From: Alphaproteobacteria bacterium
GTDB taxonomy: Bacteria; Pseudomonadota; Alphaproteobacteria; RF32; CAG-239
Length of the DNA: 64,000 nt
Direction: 5' to 3'
Assembly: GCA_015062305.1 (NCBI GenBank)
Contig: SUUX01000005.1
Span: 22,572 to 86,571, forward strand
Shown: piece after piece, positions 9,609-18,197 of the stretch
Layout: each line of letters opens with the position of its first letter
Numbering within the stretch: the first letter of the stretch is position 1
Notes under the pieces: generated by a model
What the model was told of the DNA's origin: nothing
The model's input: only the letters and a program-made list of their open reading frames with translations
The model's database searches: none
Program-made: the position numbers and the translations under genes

Positions 9609-9716
9609 ATTTGTTGGCGATTAAGTTAAAAAATAAACTTCTTTTGTGAATATTTTTTATCTCTCTTTATTTCGTTTTTAGCGAGTGTTATATATTTTGA
9701 AGAAGAGGGAGAATCG

Positions 9717-10286
9717 ATGTTTAAGCGCCGAAATAAAAAAACTATACTTTCTAAAATAAAAAACAGTTTGTGGCCAGATGGCGGATGGAAGCGTTATGGT
9801 CAATATTTGTTGTTGCGTTTGAGCCGTCTTAAGGGAACTCCCAGTTCTTTAGCTGCAGGGTTGGCTTGTGGAGTTGCTATTTCTTTTACTCCATTTGTGG
9901 GATTTCATTTTGTGTTGGCAGCTTTGACCGCTTTTTTGTTTAGGGGAAATATTTTGGCCAGTGCCTTGGGTACTGCTGCCGGAAATCCGTGGACTTTTCC
10001 GTTTATATGGATGTCGGTTTTTTATACGGGACGCAAGTTTTTGGGAGTATCTGCAGATATGTCTCAGCATGTGGATTTTTTGAAATTTTTTGAAAAATCT
10101 ATGAGGGCGTTGATGACTTTTGATTTTAGCTTGTTTTTTGCAGATATATGGCCTATTCTGTGGCCAATGATGATAGGATGCATACCTTTTTATTTAGTAT
10201 CGTGGTTTTTGACATATTATTTGGTTAAGGGGATGTTGATTAGGTTGAATACAAAGAGTTTTTTGAAAAAAGAGGAAAAATTATGA
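9717..10286 (+). CDS. DUF2062 membrane protein
   Basis: LKGTPSSLAAGLACGVAISFTPFVGFHFVLAA ... GNPWTFPFIW motif. Confidence 0.85.
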   Translation: MFKRRNKKTILSKIKNSLWPDGGWKRYGQYLLLRLSRLKGTPSSLAAGLACGVAISFTPFVGFHFVLAALTAFLFRGNILASALGTAAGNPWTFPFIWMSVFYTGRKFLGVSADMSQHVDFLKFFEKSMRALMTFDFSLFFADIWPILWPMMIGCIPFYLVSWFLTYYLVKGMLIRLNTKSFLKKEEKL

Positions 10287-10684
10287 TTGTAGGTATTGGC
10301 ACAGATGTTGTGAATATTGGTAGAATAGAGAGAACGGCAGAACGTTATGGTAAGCGTTTTTGTGAGAAGATATTTACAAAGGAAGAGCAAAAGGATATTG
10401 CAGAGGCAAAAACAAATTGCTGTGGGTCTCCGGCTAAAATGGCTAAGTTGTTTGCGGCAAAGGAAGCTGCATCAAAGGCATTGGGTACAGGGTTTCGTGG
10501 AGGTATTGTGTGGAGTGATATTGAAGTGTCTCATGACAAGCAAGGACGTCCATTGTTGAAGTTTTATAACAAAGCGTTGATGCGAATCAATGAACTATGT
10601 GGAAATGGTGAATATGCTGCATGGTTGTCTTTGTCTGATGATTATCCGATAGCACAGGCTGTAGTGGTGATTGAGAAGTTATAA
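10283..10684 (+). CDS. acpS: holo-[acyl-carrier-protein] synthase
   Basis: MIVGIGTDVVNIGRIERTAERYGKRFCEKIFTKEE ... FAAKEAASKALGTGFRGGIVW. Confidence 0.95.
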   Translation: MIVGIGTDVVNIGRIERTAERYGKRFCEKIFTKEEQKDIAEAKTNCCGSPAKMAKLFAAKEAASKALGTGFRGGIVWSDIEVSHDKQGRPLLKFYNKALMRINELCGNGEYAAWLSLSDDYPIAQAVVVIEKL

Positions 10685-10761
10685 AAATTTGTTGTTTTAA
10701 TTTTAAATATGTATATTATGACAATGATTTGTTAATCTAACATGTTGAAAAGAGGCGTTTT

Positions 10762-11490
10762 ATGGAAAGGGAAGAAAATTTAGGCGATACAATCAGAACG
10801 ATTGTTTATGCAATTTTAATTGCAATTGTTATTAGAACACTGTGGTTTGAGCCATTTAAAATTCCTTCCGGTTCAATGTATCCGACATTACATGTTGGTG
10901 ATTATTTGTTTGTTTCTAAATATACGTATGGATATTCAAAACATTCATTGCCTTGGAGTATTCCGTTGTTTGAAGGACGTTTTTGGAAAGATACTCCTAA
11001 GCGTGGTGATGTGGTGGTATTTAAATATCCTCGGGATAATAAGACAGATTTTATTAAAAGAGTTATCGGTTTGCCAGGCGACAAAATAAAATTAGAAAAT
11101 GGTCGTTTGTATATTAATGGCGAATTGGTAAAACGTGAAAAAATAGATGATTTTGTTATGCGTAGCCCTAAAGGTGATGCTGAGCGCTATCGTCAATATA
11201 TAGAAACTTTGCCAGAGGGAAAAGAACATCTGATTTTAGAAATATCTGATGATGAGAATAATGATGAGTTTTCTGAGGTGGAGGTTCCTCAAGGTATGTA
11301 TTTTATGATGGGAGATAATAGAGATCGTTCCGATGATAGTCGTGTTAATGTAGGTTTTGTACCAGAAGAGAATTTGGTAGGAAAAGCTAGAATATTATTC
11401 TTTTCGCATAATGATGAAGATGCTTGGTATAAGCCATGGACTTGGCCAAAGAAAATAAGATGGTTGAGATTGTTTAACATAATTAAATAA
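10762..11490 (+). CDS. lepB: signal peptidase I
   Basis: IPSGSMYPTLHVGDYLFVSK; KRGDVVVFKYP; KRVIGLPGDKI; MGDNRDRSDDSR. Confidence 0.96.
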   Translation: MEREENLGDTIRTIVYAILIAIVIRTLWFEPFKIPSGSMYPTLHVGDYLFVSKYTYGYSKHSLPWSIPLFEGRFWKDTPKRGDVVVFKYPRDNKTDFIKRVIGLPGDKIKLENGRLYINGELVKREKIDDFVMRSPKGDAERYRQYIETLPEGKEHLILEISDDENNDEFSEVEVPQGMYFMMGDNRDRSDDSRVNVGFVPEENLVGKARILFFSHNDEDAWYKPWTWPKKIRWLRLFNIIK

Positions 11491-11501
11491 GAGCAAATTT
11501 G

Positions 11502-12146
11502 ATGAATATAGAACAAATTCTAAAACATGAATTTAAGAATAAAAATTTGTTAAAAGCTGCATTGACGCATGGTTCTGTTAGTTCTTATGTAACCAAAAAT
11601 TATGAACGTTTGGAATTTTTGGGAGATAGGGTTTTGGGAATGTCGGTTGCGTCGTTGCTGTATAGAAATTTTCCTAATGAACCAGAAGGAAATTTATCTC
11701 AGCGGTTTACCGGATTAGTGTGCAAAGAAACTGTGGCAGAGGTTGCCCGCGAATTGGGTTTAGGGCGGTTTATGTTTGTGGCAGAAGATGACATTAGAGA
11801 AAATGAAAATGTGTTGTGTGATGTTTGTGAGGCGATTATCGGGGCAATATATATAGACGCCGGTGTGGAGGTTGCTGTTGATTTTGTAAATGAGCATTGG
11901 AGTGATTTGATAGATAAAAAAGTTGCTCCTCCTAAAGATGCAAAAACTGCTTTGCAAGAAATGGCTCATGTTAAATCTTTACCTATGCCTAAGTATAAAA
12001 TTGTGGATAGAAAGGGTCCGGAACATGAGCCTGTGTTTATGGTGGAGGTTTGTTTGGGAAACGAATATGTGGCAAGAGGCGAAGGGCATAATAAAAAATT
12101 GGCAGAATTTGAAGCTGCAAAAAAAATGTTGGAGCTGATTTCTTAA
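11502..12146 (+). CDS. rnc: ribonuclease III
   Basis: YERLEFLGDRVLGMSVASLLY; dsRBD at C-terminus; upstream of era. Confidence 0.95.
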   Translation: MNIEQILKHEFKNKNLLKAALTHGSVSSYVTKNYERLEFLGDRVLGMSVASLLYRNFPNEPEGNLSQRFTGLVCKETVAEVARELGLGRFMFVAEDDIRENENVLCDVCEAIIGAIYIDAGVEVAVDFVNEHWSDLIDKKVAPPKDAKTALQEMAHVKSLPMPKYKIVDRKGPEHEPVFMVEVCLGNEYVARGEGHNKKLAEFEAAKKMLELIS

Positions 12147-13045
12147 TGAGCGATGATGTTTCTAGATGTGGGTTTGTTGCGTTGATTGGCGCTCCTAATG
12201 CCGGTAAGTCAACAATTACAAATAATTTTGTAGGGTCTAAAGTATCTATTGTTTCTCCGAAAGTGCAAACAACCAGAACAATGGTGAAAGGAATAGGTAT
12301 TTGGAAAAACACGCAAATAATATTTTTGGATACACCGGGGATATTTAAGCCTAAACGTAGGTTGGACAAGGCTATGGTAACATCTGCATGGGATGGTGTT
12401 GGAGATGCCGATGTTATTGTTTTGGTCGTTGATGCTAAAAGAGGTTTTGATGATGAAACTCGTAGTATTGTTGCCAAGCTAAAAAAGAAAAAAATTAAAG
12501 CTGTTTTGGTGCTAAATAAAATAGATTTATTGTCTAAAGAAAAGTTGCTTAAGCTAAGTCAAGATATAAATCAGGAAGGTGATTTTAAAGAGACATTTTT
12601 TATTTCGGCTGAAACAGGTGAATGTACAGAAGATTTTTATGATTATCTGGCTGGTGTGTTGCCAGAAAGTCCTTGGTATTATCCTGAAGATCAGATGTCT
12701 GATATGCCATTGAAAATGTTGGCTGCTGAAATTGTGCGAGAAAAACTCTTTTTATATTTGCGTCAAGAATTGCCTTATTCTCTAACAGTGGAACCGGAGC
12801 TGTGGGAACGCAGAGAAGACCAATCTATTCGAGCAGAAATTACCATATATGTAGAACGAGATAGTCAAAAGGTTATTGTTTTGGGTAAAGGCGGAAATAT
12901 GATTAAGCGTATAGGCCAAACCGCTCGTAAAGAAATAGAAAACCTTTTGGAAGAAAAAGTTCATCTGTTTTTATTTGTTAAAGTTCGCGAGAATTGGCAG
13001 GATGATGCAGCTCGTTATGCTGCATGGGGATTAAAGTTTGTATAA
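12146..13045 (+). CDS. era: GTPase Era
   Basis: GAPNAGKSTITNNFVGSKVSIVSPKVQTTRT; KH domain VIVLGKGGNMIKRIGQTARKEIE. Confidence 0.96.
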   Translation: MSDDVSRCGFVALIGAPNAGKSTITNNFVGSKVSIVSPKVQTTRTMVKGIGIWKNTQIIFLDTPGIFKPKRRLDKAMVTSAWDGVGDADVIVLVVDAKRGFDDETRSIVAKLKKKKIKAVLVLNKIDLLSKEKLLKLSQDINQEGDFKETFFISAETGECTEDFYDYLAGVLPESPWYYPEDQMSDMPLKMLAAEIVREKLFLYLRQELPYSLTVEPELWERREDQSIRAEITIYVERDSQKVIVLGKGGNMIKRIGQTARKEIENLLEEKVHLFLFVKVRENWQDDAARYAAWGLKFV

Positions 13046-13047
13046 TG

Positions 13048-13141
13048 GCTTATCTATAGCAATTTATTCCGGTCAAAAGTGTCCTCACGTACCTTTATGT
13101 ACGCTCCGGTACTTTTGCCGTTTAAATTACTATATCTAAAC
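13048..13141. repeat. 94-bp imperfect palindromic element, copy 1
   Basis: GCTTATCTATAGCAATTTATTCCGG...CCGTTTAAATTACTATATCTAAAC; second copy 120 bp downstream with only 2 differences seen; arms complementary over most of their length. Confidence 0.9.
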
Positions 13142-13167
13142 CATTCTCCAAACTTTAATTAAGGAGC

Positions 13168-13261
13168 GCTTATCTATAGCAATTTATTCCGTTCAAAAGT
13201 TTCCTCACGTACCTTTATGTACGCTCCGGTACTTTTGCCGTTTAAATTACTATATCTAAAC
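13168..13261. repeat. 94-bp imperfect palindromic element, copy 2
   Basis: Same sequence as 13048-13141 except ccgGtc/ccgTtc and agtGtcc/agtTtcc. Confidence 0.9.
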
Positions 13262-13395
13262 AGTTTTTAAATCTTTTAAAATAATAAAGCTTGTTATGTG
13301 ACAAAAAGATGACAAAAACAACTTTACAAGTGTTGTTTTTTGTGATACAAAGGGGCAACAGAGTAATTATTTATAAACAATTAAATAAAGAGAAT

Positions 13396-13989
13396 ATGAA
13401 AAGAGAAAATGGCAGTATTGCGCATGTTCGTGCAGCAAATTCGAATTTTGCTCCTTATGTGAAGGCCGGAGCAGCAGATCGAAAAAACATTGTCGATATT
13501 GTTGCTAATAATGATGGCGACGATATTGTAATGTGTTTGAATCTCGGAGGGTTTGTTGAGGCTATCCGTCAAGGGATAATCAAGGAGTGCAAGCCTTTTG
13601 ATGAAAAAACAGCGGATTTATGTTCTCACATGGGGCATTTGACCGTAGATGGCATGACATTGCTGGAAATGGTGAAGATTGCATCTAAGATGGTCGGATA
13701 TCTAGAAGACAAGAGCTTTGGTTTGCTTCTTTGGGGTGCATGGGCTACATTGGTTTTTGAGAGAAACGGCGAAACAATTTCTTTATCTAGCTTAAATTTT
13801 GATGACATTTTGCTTTTTGATTGCGGAACATTCCGTTTTGAGCAGAATGCAACAGGAGAAACTATCTTGTTTGTAAAAATTGGGGAAAGAGAAGAAATTC
13901 GTTGGTGTGGAAGATATCCTGATGCGGTTTTGGCCGACGTTATTATTAGTCAGAACCCTGCCTTTGCGATATTTGTCGCAAACCAGTAG
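13396..13989 (+). CDS. uncharacterised protein (about 198 aa)
   Basis: Open frame from ATG at 13396 (MKRENGSIAHVRAANSNFAPYVKAG) to a stop, then a terminator; no family recognised. Confidence 0.6.
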   Translation: MKRENGSIAHVRAANSNFAPYVKAGAADRKNIVDIVANNDGDDIVMCLNLGGFVEAIRQGIIKECKPFDEKTADLCSHMGHLTVDGMTLLEMVKIASKMVGYLEDKSFGLLLWGAWATLVFERNGETISLSSLNFDDILLFDCGTFRFEQNATGETILFVKIGEREEIRWCGRYPDAVLADVIISQNPAFAIFVANQ

Positions 13990-14008
13990 GGTAGCCGTTA
14001 GTTTTATT

Positions 14009-14041
14009 AAGACAGTAACTTTTAGGTTGCTGTCTTTTTTT
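14009..14041 (+). terminator. Rho-independent terminator
   Basis: AAGACAGTAAC-TTTTAG-GTTGCTGTCTT followed by T-run. Confidence 0.85.
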
Positions 14042-14067
14042 TGTATTTAAATGACTGTTTAAAAAAT

Positions 14068-14083
14068 TGGCACGTCTTTTGCA
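14068..14083 (+). promoter_or_regulatory. sigma-54 (RpoN)-type -24/-12 promoter upstream of flgF
   Basis: TGGCACGTCTTTTGCA matches TGGCAC-N5-TTGC; 49 bp upstream of the flgF ATG. Confidence 0.8.
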
Positions 14084-14131
14084 TATATGTAGGCAAATGG
14101 TTTTAATTATCCAAAAGATTGGGGAAATAAT

Positions 14132-14875
14132 ATGGATAATACTAATTATATAGCTTTATCTAGGCAAATGGCTTTATGGAAGCAGATGGATGTGCTTTCT
14201 AATAATATGGCCAATATGAATACTTCTGGTTTTAAGCAAGATGAAGCCTTGTTTACTTCTTATTTAGTACAGACACCTGAGGCAGAGGGAATTGGAAGTA
14301 CTCCGTTGTATTTTACTGAAGATTTTGGAACATTTCAGAATTTTGCAGAAGGTGCAATTGTTGAAACAGGTAATGTTTTTGATTTGGCAATCAAAGGTGA
14401 TGCTTTTTTCTGTTTGGAAACAAAAGCCGGTGAGATGTATACCAGAAAGGGGCAGTTTTCTCTTAACTCTGATGGAATGTTGGTGAGTAATGAGGGGGAT
14501 ATTGTTTTATCTGAGAATAATGAACCTTTGATTTTTGCTCCCGGAGAAACAGAAATTACTATTTCTGAGAGTGGGGACGTAATGACCGAAAACGGATTAA
14601 TCGGTCGTTTGAAGCTGGTTAGTTTTGAAGATAATCAGAAGTTGCTTAAGGTTGCCGGTACAATGTTTGAAAACGTGGACGGCAATAATATGCAAGTGGG
14701 CAATAATAATGCAATTGTTGCTCAAGGTGCAGTTGAAAAGTCTAATGTAAATGCGATTGAAGAGATGACAAGATTGATTAAAGTTCAACGCAGTTATGAA
14801 TATGTTCAACAAATGATAGATCAAGAGCATGATCGTCTATCAAACACAATTTCAACCTATGCCCAGTTGGCATAA
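14132..14875 (+). CDS. flgF: flagellar basal-body rod protein FlgF
   Basis: N-terminal MALWKQMDVLSNNMANMNTSGFKQDE; rod-family C-terminus; precedes flgG. Confidence 0.92.
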   Translation: MDNTNYIALSRQMALWKQMDVLSNNMANMNTSGFKQDEALFTSYLVQTPEAEGIGSTPLYFTEDFGTFQNFAEGAIVETGNVFDLAIKGDAFFCLETKAGEMYTRKGQFSLNSDGMLVSNEGDIVLSENNEPLIFAPGETEITISESGDVMTENGLIGRLKLVSFEDNQKLLKVAGTMFENVDGNNMQVGNNNAIVAQGAVEKSNVNAIEEMTRLIKVQRSYEYVQQMIDQEHDRLSNTISTYAQLA

Positions 14876-14897
14876 TGATTAAAAGAGGGGAAAGATA

Positions 14898-15686
14898 ATG
14901 AGATCTTTACATATTGGGGCAACCGGAATGTTAGCACAACAAACAAATGTTGATGTGATTTCCAACAATATTGCTAATATGAACACAACAGCTTATACAA
15001 AACGTAGAGCCGAGTTTAATGATTTGTTGTATCAGAATATTATTCGTCCTGGATCTGCTTCTAGTGCTGATAATACAATTGTACCATCTGGTATTCAGCT
15101 TGGTTTGGGTGTTAAAACTGCGGCTGTGTATAGGATTACAGATGGTGGCAGTTTGACCAATACGGGAAATGACTTGGACTTGGCTATTAAGGGAAGAGGC
15201 TATTTTCAAGTTGAGTTGCCAGAAGGTAAAGGTATTGCTTATACAAGAGATGGTGCTTTTCAGCGTAATGGTGATGGCGTGATTGTGACGCATGACGGAT
15301 ATGTTGTGCAACCAGAAATTACAATTCCGGAAGATGCGACCGAAGTTTTTGTTAATAGCTCAGGTGAAGTATGGGTTAAGCAAGATGGTGAAACAGATGA
15401 AATAAATGTTGGTCAGCTGGAATTGGCTACTTTTGTGAATGAAGCTGGACTTGAAGCAATGGGTAATAATCTGTTTTTAGAAACTCAGGCTTCTGGTGCT
15501 CCGGTGTTGGATAATCCTGATAGTGAAGGTTTTGGTGCTGTGTTGCAAGGATATTTGGCAACATCAAATGTTAATCCGGTGACGGAAATAACAGAGTTGG
15601 TTTCTGCTCAGAGAGCTTATGAAATGAACTCTAAAATTATTTCTACTTCTGATCAAATGCTTAATACTATTAATCAGTTGAAGTAA
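14898..15686 (+). CDS. flgG: flagellar basal-body rod protein FlgG
   Basis: MRSLHIGATGMLAQQTNVDVISNNIANMNTTAYTKRRAEFNDLLYQ; C-terminal NVNPVTEITELVSAQRAYEMNSK. Confidence 0.96.
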   Translation: MRSLHIGATGMLAQQTNVDVISNNIANMNTTAYTKRRAEFNDLLYQNIIRPGSASSADNTIVPSGIQLGLGVKTAAVYRITDGGSLTNTGNDLDLAIKGRGYFQVELPEGKGIAYTRDGAFQRNGDGVIVTHDGYVVQPEITIPEDATEVFVNSSGEVWVKQDGETDEINVGQLELATFVNEAGLEAMGNNLFLETQASGAPVLDNPDSEGFGAVLQGYLATSNVNPVTEITELVSAQRAYEMNSKIISTSDQMLNTINQLK

Positions 15687-16396
15687 TGAAGATGGGTAAG
15701 TTGCTGAAAATATTGGCTGTTTTGTTGTTGGTGGCAGATGTTGCTAGAGCAGGGGTGACTTTGCGTGATGTGGATTTTGTCACAGCGCTACAAAAGGAAT
15801 TTGTAGAACAAGGCCGAGATGAAAATGTTGAATTGGAGTTTTTTGGAGGTCAAACATCTTATATGTTTGACGATGCACAAAAAGCGAAGATTTTAATCTC
15901 TGGTTTGGATATTGATGATGAGCAGGGCAGATTTTTGGCAAAGGCGGAAATTTTTGCCGATGGTAAATTGGTGGAAACAACGAGTTTGAGTGGACGCTTC
16001 TTTGTGTTGGGCGATGTTTTTGTACCGGCAGTGGAGATATCTAAAGGAGAATTGATTTCTGAAGATAAGCTGGAATTGGCAAGCGTGCGTTTGAATCGTT
16101 TGAAAGAAGATGTTGTGGTTGAAAAAGAAAAACTTGTTGGTATGCAGGCAAGAAAAACTTTGAAAGCCGGAAAAATTATTAATGATAGAGAAATCGGCCC
16201 TTATATAATAATAAAAAAAGGAGCTTTGGTTACCTCTATGTATAAGTCTAAGGGATTGTTGATTACGGCTCAGGCGGTTGCTTTGAGTGATGGAGCAAAA
16301 GGACAAACCATAGAATTGGAAAATACAAAAAGCAAGAAGCGTTTTTGGGCAAAAGTTGTTGATGCTGAAACAGTAGAAATTGTAGTAGAAGAATAA
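15686..16396 (+). CDS. flgA: flagellar basal body P-ring formation protein FlgA
   Basis: SAF-like C-terminus with LVGMQARKTLKAGKIINDREIG; position between flgG and flgH. Confidence 0.9.
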   Translation: MKMGKLLKILAVLLLVADVARAGVTLRDVDFVTALQKEFVEQGRDENVELEFFGGQTSYMFDDAQKAKILISGLDIDDEQGRFLAKAEIFADGKLVETTSLSGRFFVLGDVFVPAVEISKGELISEDKLELASVRLNRLKEDVVVEKEKLVGMQARKTLKAGKIINDREIGPYIIIKKGALVTSMYKSKGLLITAQAVALSDGAKGQTIELENTKSKKRFWAKVVDAETVEIVVEE

Positions 16397-16404
16397 AAGG
16401 CGGA

Positions 16405-17175
16405 GTGATGAAAATGTTAAGCATAAATAAAACAGTCAGACAAAGTGTTGTGGCATTAATGTTGGCAACATCGTTGTCCGGATGCGGAATGCTTTCTCGT
16501 TTGAGCAGAGTTGGACAAGAGCCGCCACTAACACCAATTACAAATCCGGTAGAAGCCAGAGGATATGAACCGGTTTCTATGCCGATGCCTCATACAGAGG
16601 AAGCTACTTCTGCAGCAAACTCTTTATGGAAGCGAGGCTCTAGCGGATTCTTTAAGGATCAGAGAGCTTCTAAGGTGGGGGATATTATTACGGTAAAAGT
16701 TTCTGCTAAAGATACGGCATTGATGGAAAATGAAATGGAGCAGAACAGAGATGATAACAGTGATTCTTTGGGGATAGGCTCGTTCTTTGGATATGAAAGT
16801 TATTTGGACAAGATTTTGCCGGGTGCCGCAGATAAGGATAATTTGGTTGATATTAATTCGAATCGGGAAATATCTGGTGACGGCAAAATTGATAGAAAAG
16901 AAAAAATAGATATGACAATGGCTGCTATCGTAACTCAAGTGTTGCCAAATGGTAATTTGGTGATTGAAGGAACTCAAGAAATTAGAGTCAGTTATGAAGT
17001 GCGCCAGTTGACAGTTCGAGGTGTGATAAGAAGAGCAGATATAACTTCGGATAACACAATAGAATCCAGCAAAATTGCAGAATTGAGAGTTTCTTATGGC
17101 GGAGAGGGTGTGATATCTGATGTTCAGCAACCTCGCTATGGAAGGCAGATATTGGATATTGTTGCTCCGTTCTAG
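16405..17175 (+). CDS. flgH: flagellar L-ring lipoprotein FlgH
   Basis: Lipobox LSGCGML; DQRASKVGDIITVKV; NLVIEGTQEIRVSYEVRQLTVRGVIR. Confidence 0.95.
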   Translation: MMKMLSINKTVRQSVVALMLATSLSGCGMLSRLSRVGQEPPLTPITNPVEARGYEPVSMPMPHTEEATSAANSLWKRGSSGFFKDQRASKVGDIITVKVSAKDTALMENEMEQNRDDNSDSLGIGSFFGYESYLDKILPGAADKDNLVDINSNREISGDGKIDRKEKIDMTMAAIVTQVLPNGNLVIEGTQEIRVSYEVRQLTVRGVIRRADITSDNTIESSKIAELRVSYGGEGVISDVQQPRYGRQILDIVAPF

Positions 17176-17209
17176 AGTAAGTTTCCCTTATTATTGTGTG
17201 TCAGATTTT

Positions 17210-17316
17210 AAGAAAAAGTCTCCCCAATTTTTTCTTAAATGTATCGGTTCCAGTATGGAACTGAATTTCCCCAATGATCTGTCCCGAGTTTTCCCCAATC
17301 TTCGGGACAGATTTTT
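17210..17316 (+). terminator. cluster of three hairpins ending in a strong terminator after flgH
   Basis: AAGAAAAA...TTTTTCTT; GTTCCA-GTA-TGGAAC; ATCTGTCCCGA...TCGGGACAGAT-TTTT (11-bp perfect). Confidence 0.8.
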
Positions 17317-17403
17317 AAGTGGATGATTTTGGTTTTGATGTTTAAATGAAAAAAATAACTGTTATATTCGTTGTGATGATAATTCTATTAAAAGGAAGCG
17401 TAA

Positions 17404-18072
17404 ATGAATAATATCGATGATCAGATTAGAGATGCTGAAGAAGAAGCAAGCTTGTTGATGGGATTCTCAAAAGCTTTGACATCTGCTTCTACATGCAATG
17501 ATAACCATGTGAAATTGATGGCTTTAGATGAGAATCTGAAGTTGTGGGTAGGAATAGAATCATCGCTGAAAAGCGCAAAGAATTTGCTTCCACAAGAAAT
17601 TAAGGAAAATTTATTGAAATTGTCTAAGTATGTTGAACGTTTGACCATATCTAAGGGTGTAGATATGAGCAAGACAGACTTTGATTGCTTGGCTAATATA
17701 AATATGCAGATTTCTGAAGGTTTGTTGGCTGTGGTCAGAAACTCTTTGGCAAAAGAAGAAGCTTTTTCTTTGCTGAAATGTGCTATTGATTTGTCTAATG
17801 CTCATGAAAGTAAAAATTCTGGCGATTTGATAAATGCTTTGGATAATAATTTGCAATTGTGGGTGTATATTAAGACTTTGGCAAAAAACAAATCTACAGC
17901 ATTGCCAGAGGAAACAAAGTCAAATTTGATTAAATTGGCTGATTATGTTTCTTCTAAGACATTAGAAGTAGGAAAGAATTTGGATAAGGTTGACAATGGA
18001 ACAATTGAAAGCTTTATCAATGCTAATTTGCAAATATCCGAAGGTTTGATTACCAGTCAGAAGATAGCTTAA
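17404..18072 (+). CDS. FlaF-like flagellar regulator with two tandem FlaF-type domains
   Basis: Internal repeat: LMALDENLKLWVGIESSLKSAKNLLPQEIKENLLKLSKYVERLTI...LANINMQISEGLLA versus LINALDNNLQLWVYIKTLAKNKSTALPEETKSNLIKLADYVSSKTL...FINANLQISEGLIT; each resembles the FlaF pattern (LW, LP-E-(I)R-N, IN-I--GL); located by flg genes. Confidence 0.7.
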   Translation: MNNIDDQIRDAEEEASLLMGFSKALTSASTCNDNHVKLMALDENLKLWVGIESSLKSAKNLLPQEIKENLLKLSKYVERLTISKGVDMSKTDFDCLANINMQISEGLLAVVRNSLAKEEAFSLLKCAIDLSNAHESKNSGDLINALDNNLQLWVYIKTLAKNKSTALPEETKSNLIKLADYVSSKTLEVGKNLDKVDNGTIESFINANLQISEGLITSQKIA

Positions 18073-18090
18073 TTATTGTATATTTTATAA

Positions 18091-18117
18091 AAGCCGTCTT
18101 AGAGACGGCTTTTTTTA
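18091..18117 (+). terminator. Rho-independent terminator
   Basis: AGCCGTCT-TAG-AGACGGCT-TTTTTT. Confidence 0.92.
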
Positions 18118-18197
18118 TGCACAATAAGCTGTTATCTCTGTTGTAAAAACAGATAAAAAACAATATAAATAAACAGATTACAGATGGAGATGAATAT

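Noticed and set aside
12037-12477. 146-aa ORF antisense to era
   Set aside because: Complement of conserved Era G motifs; not an independent gene.
13048-13261. Paired 94-bp repeats as a minimal CRISPR or as IS inverted repeats
   Set aside because: Only two long, internally palindromic copies, no spacer series, no transposase between them.
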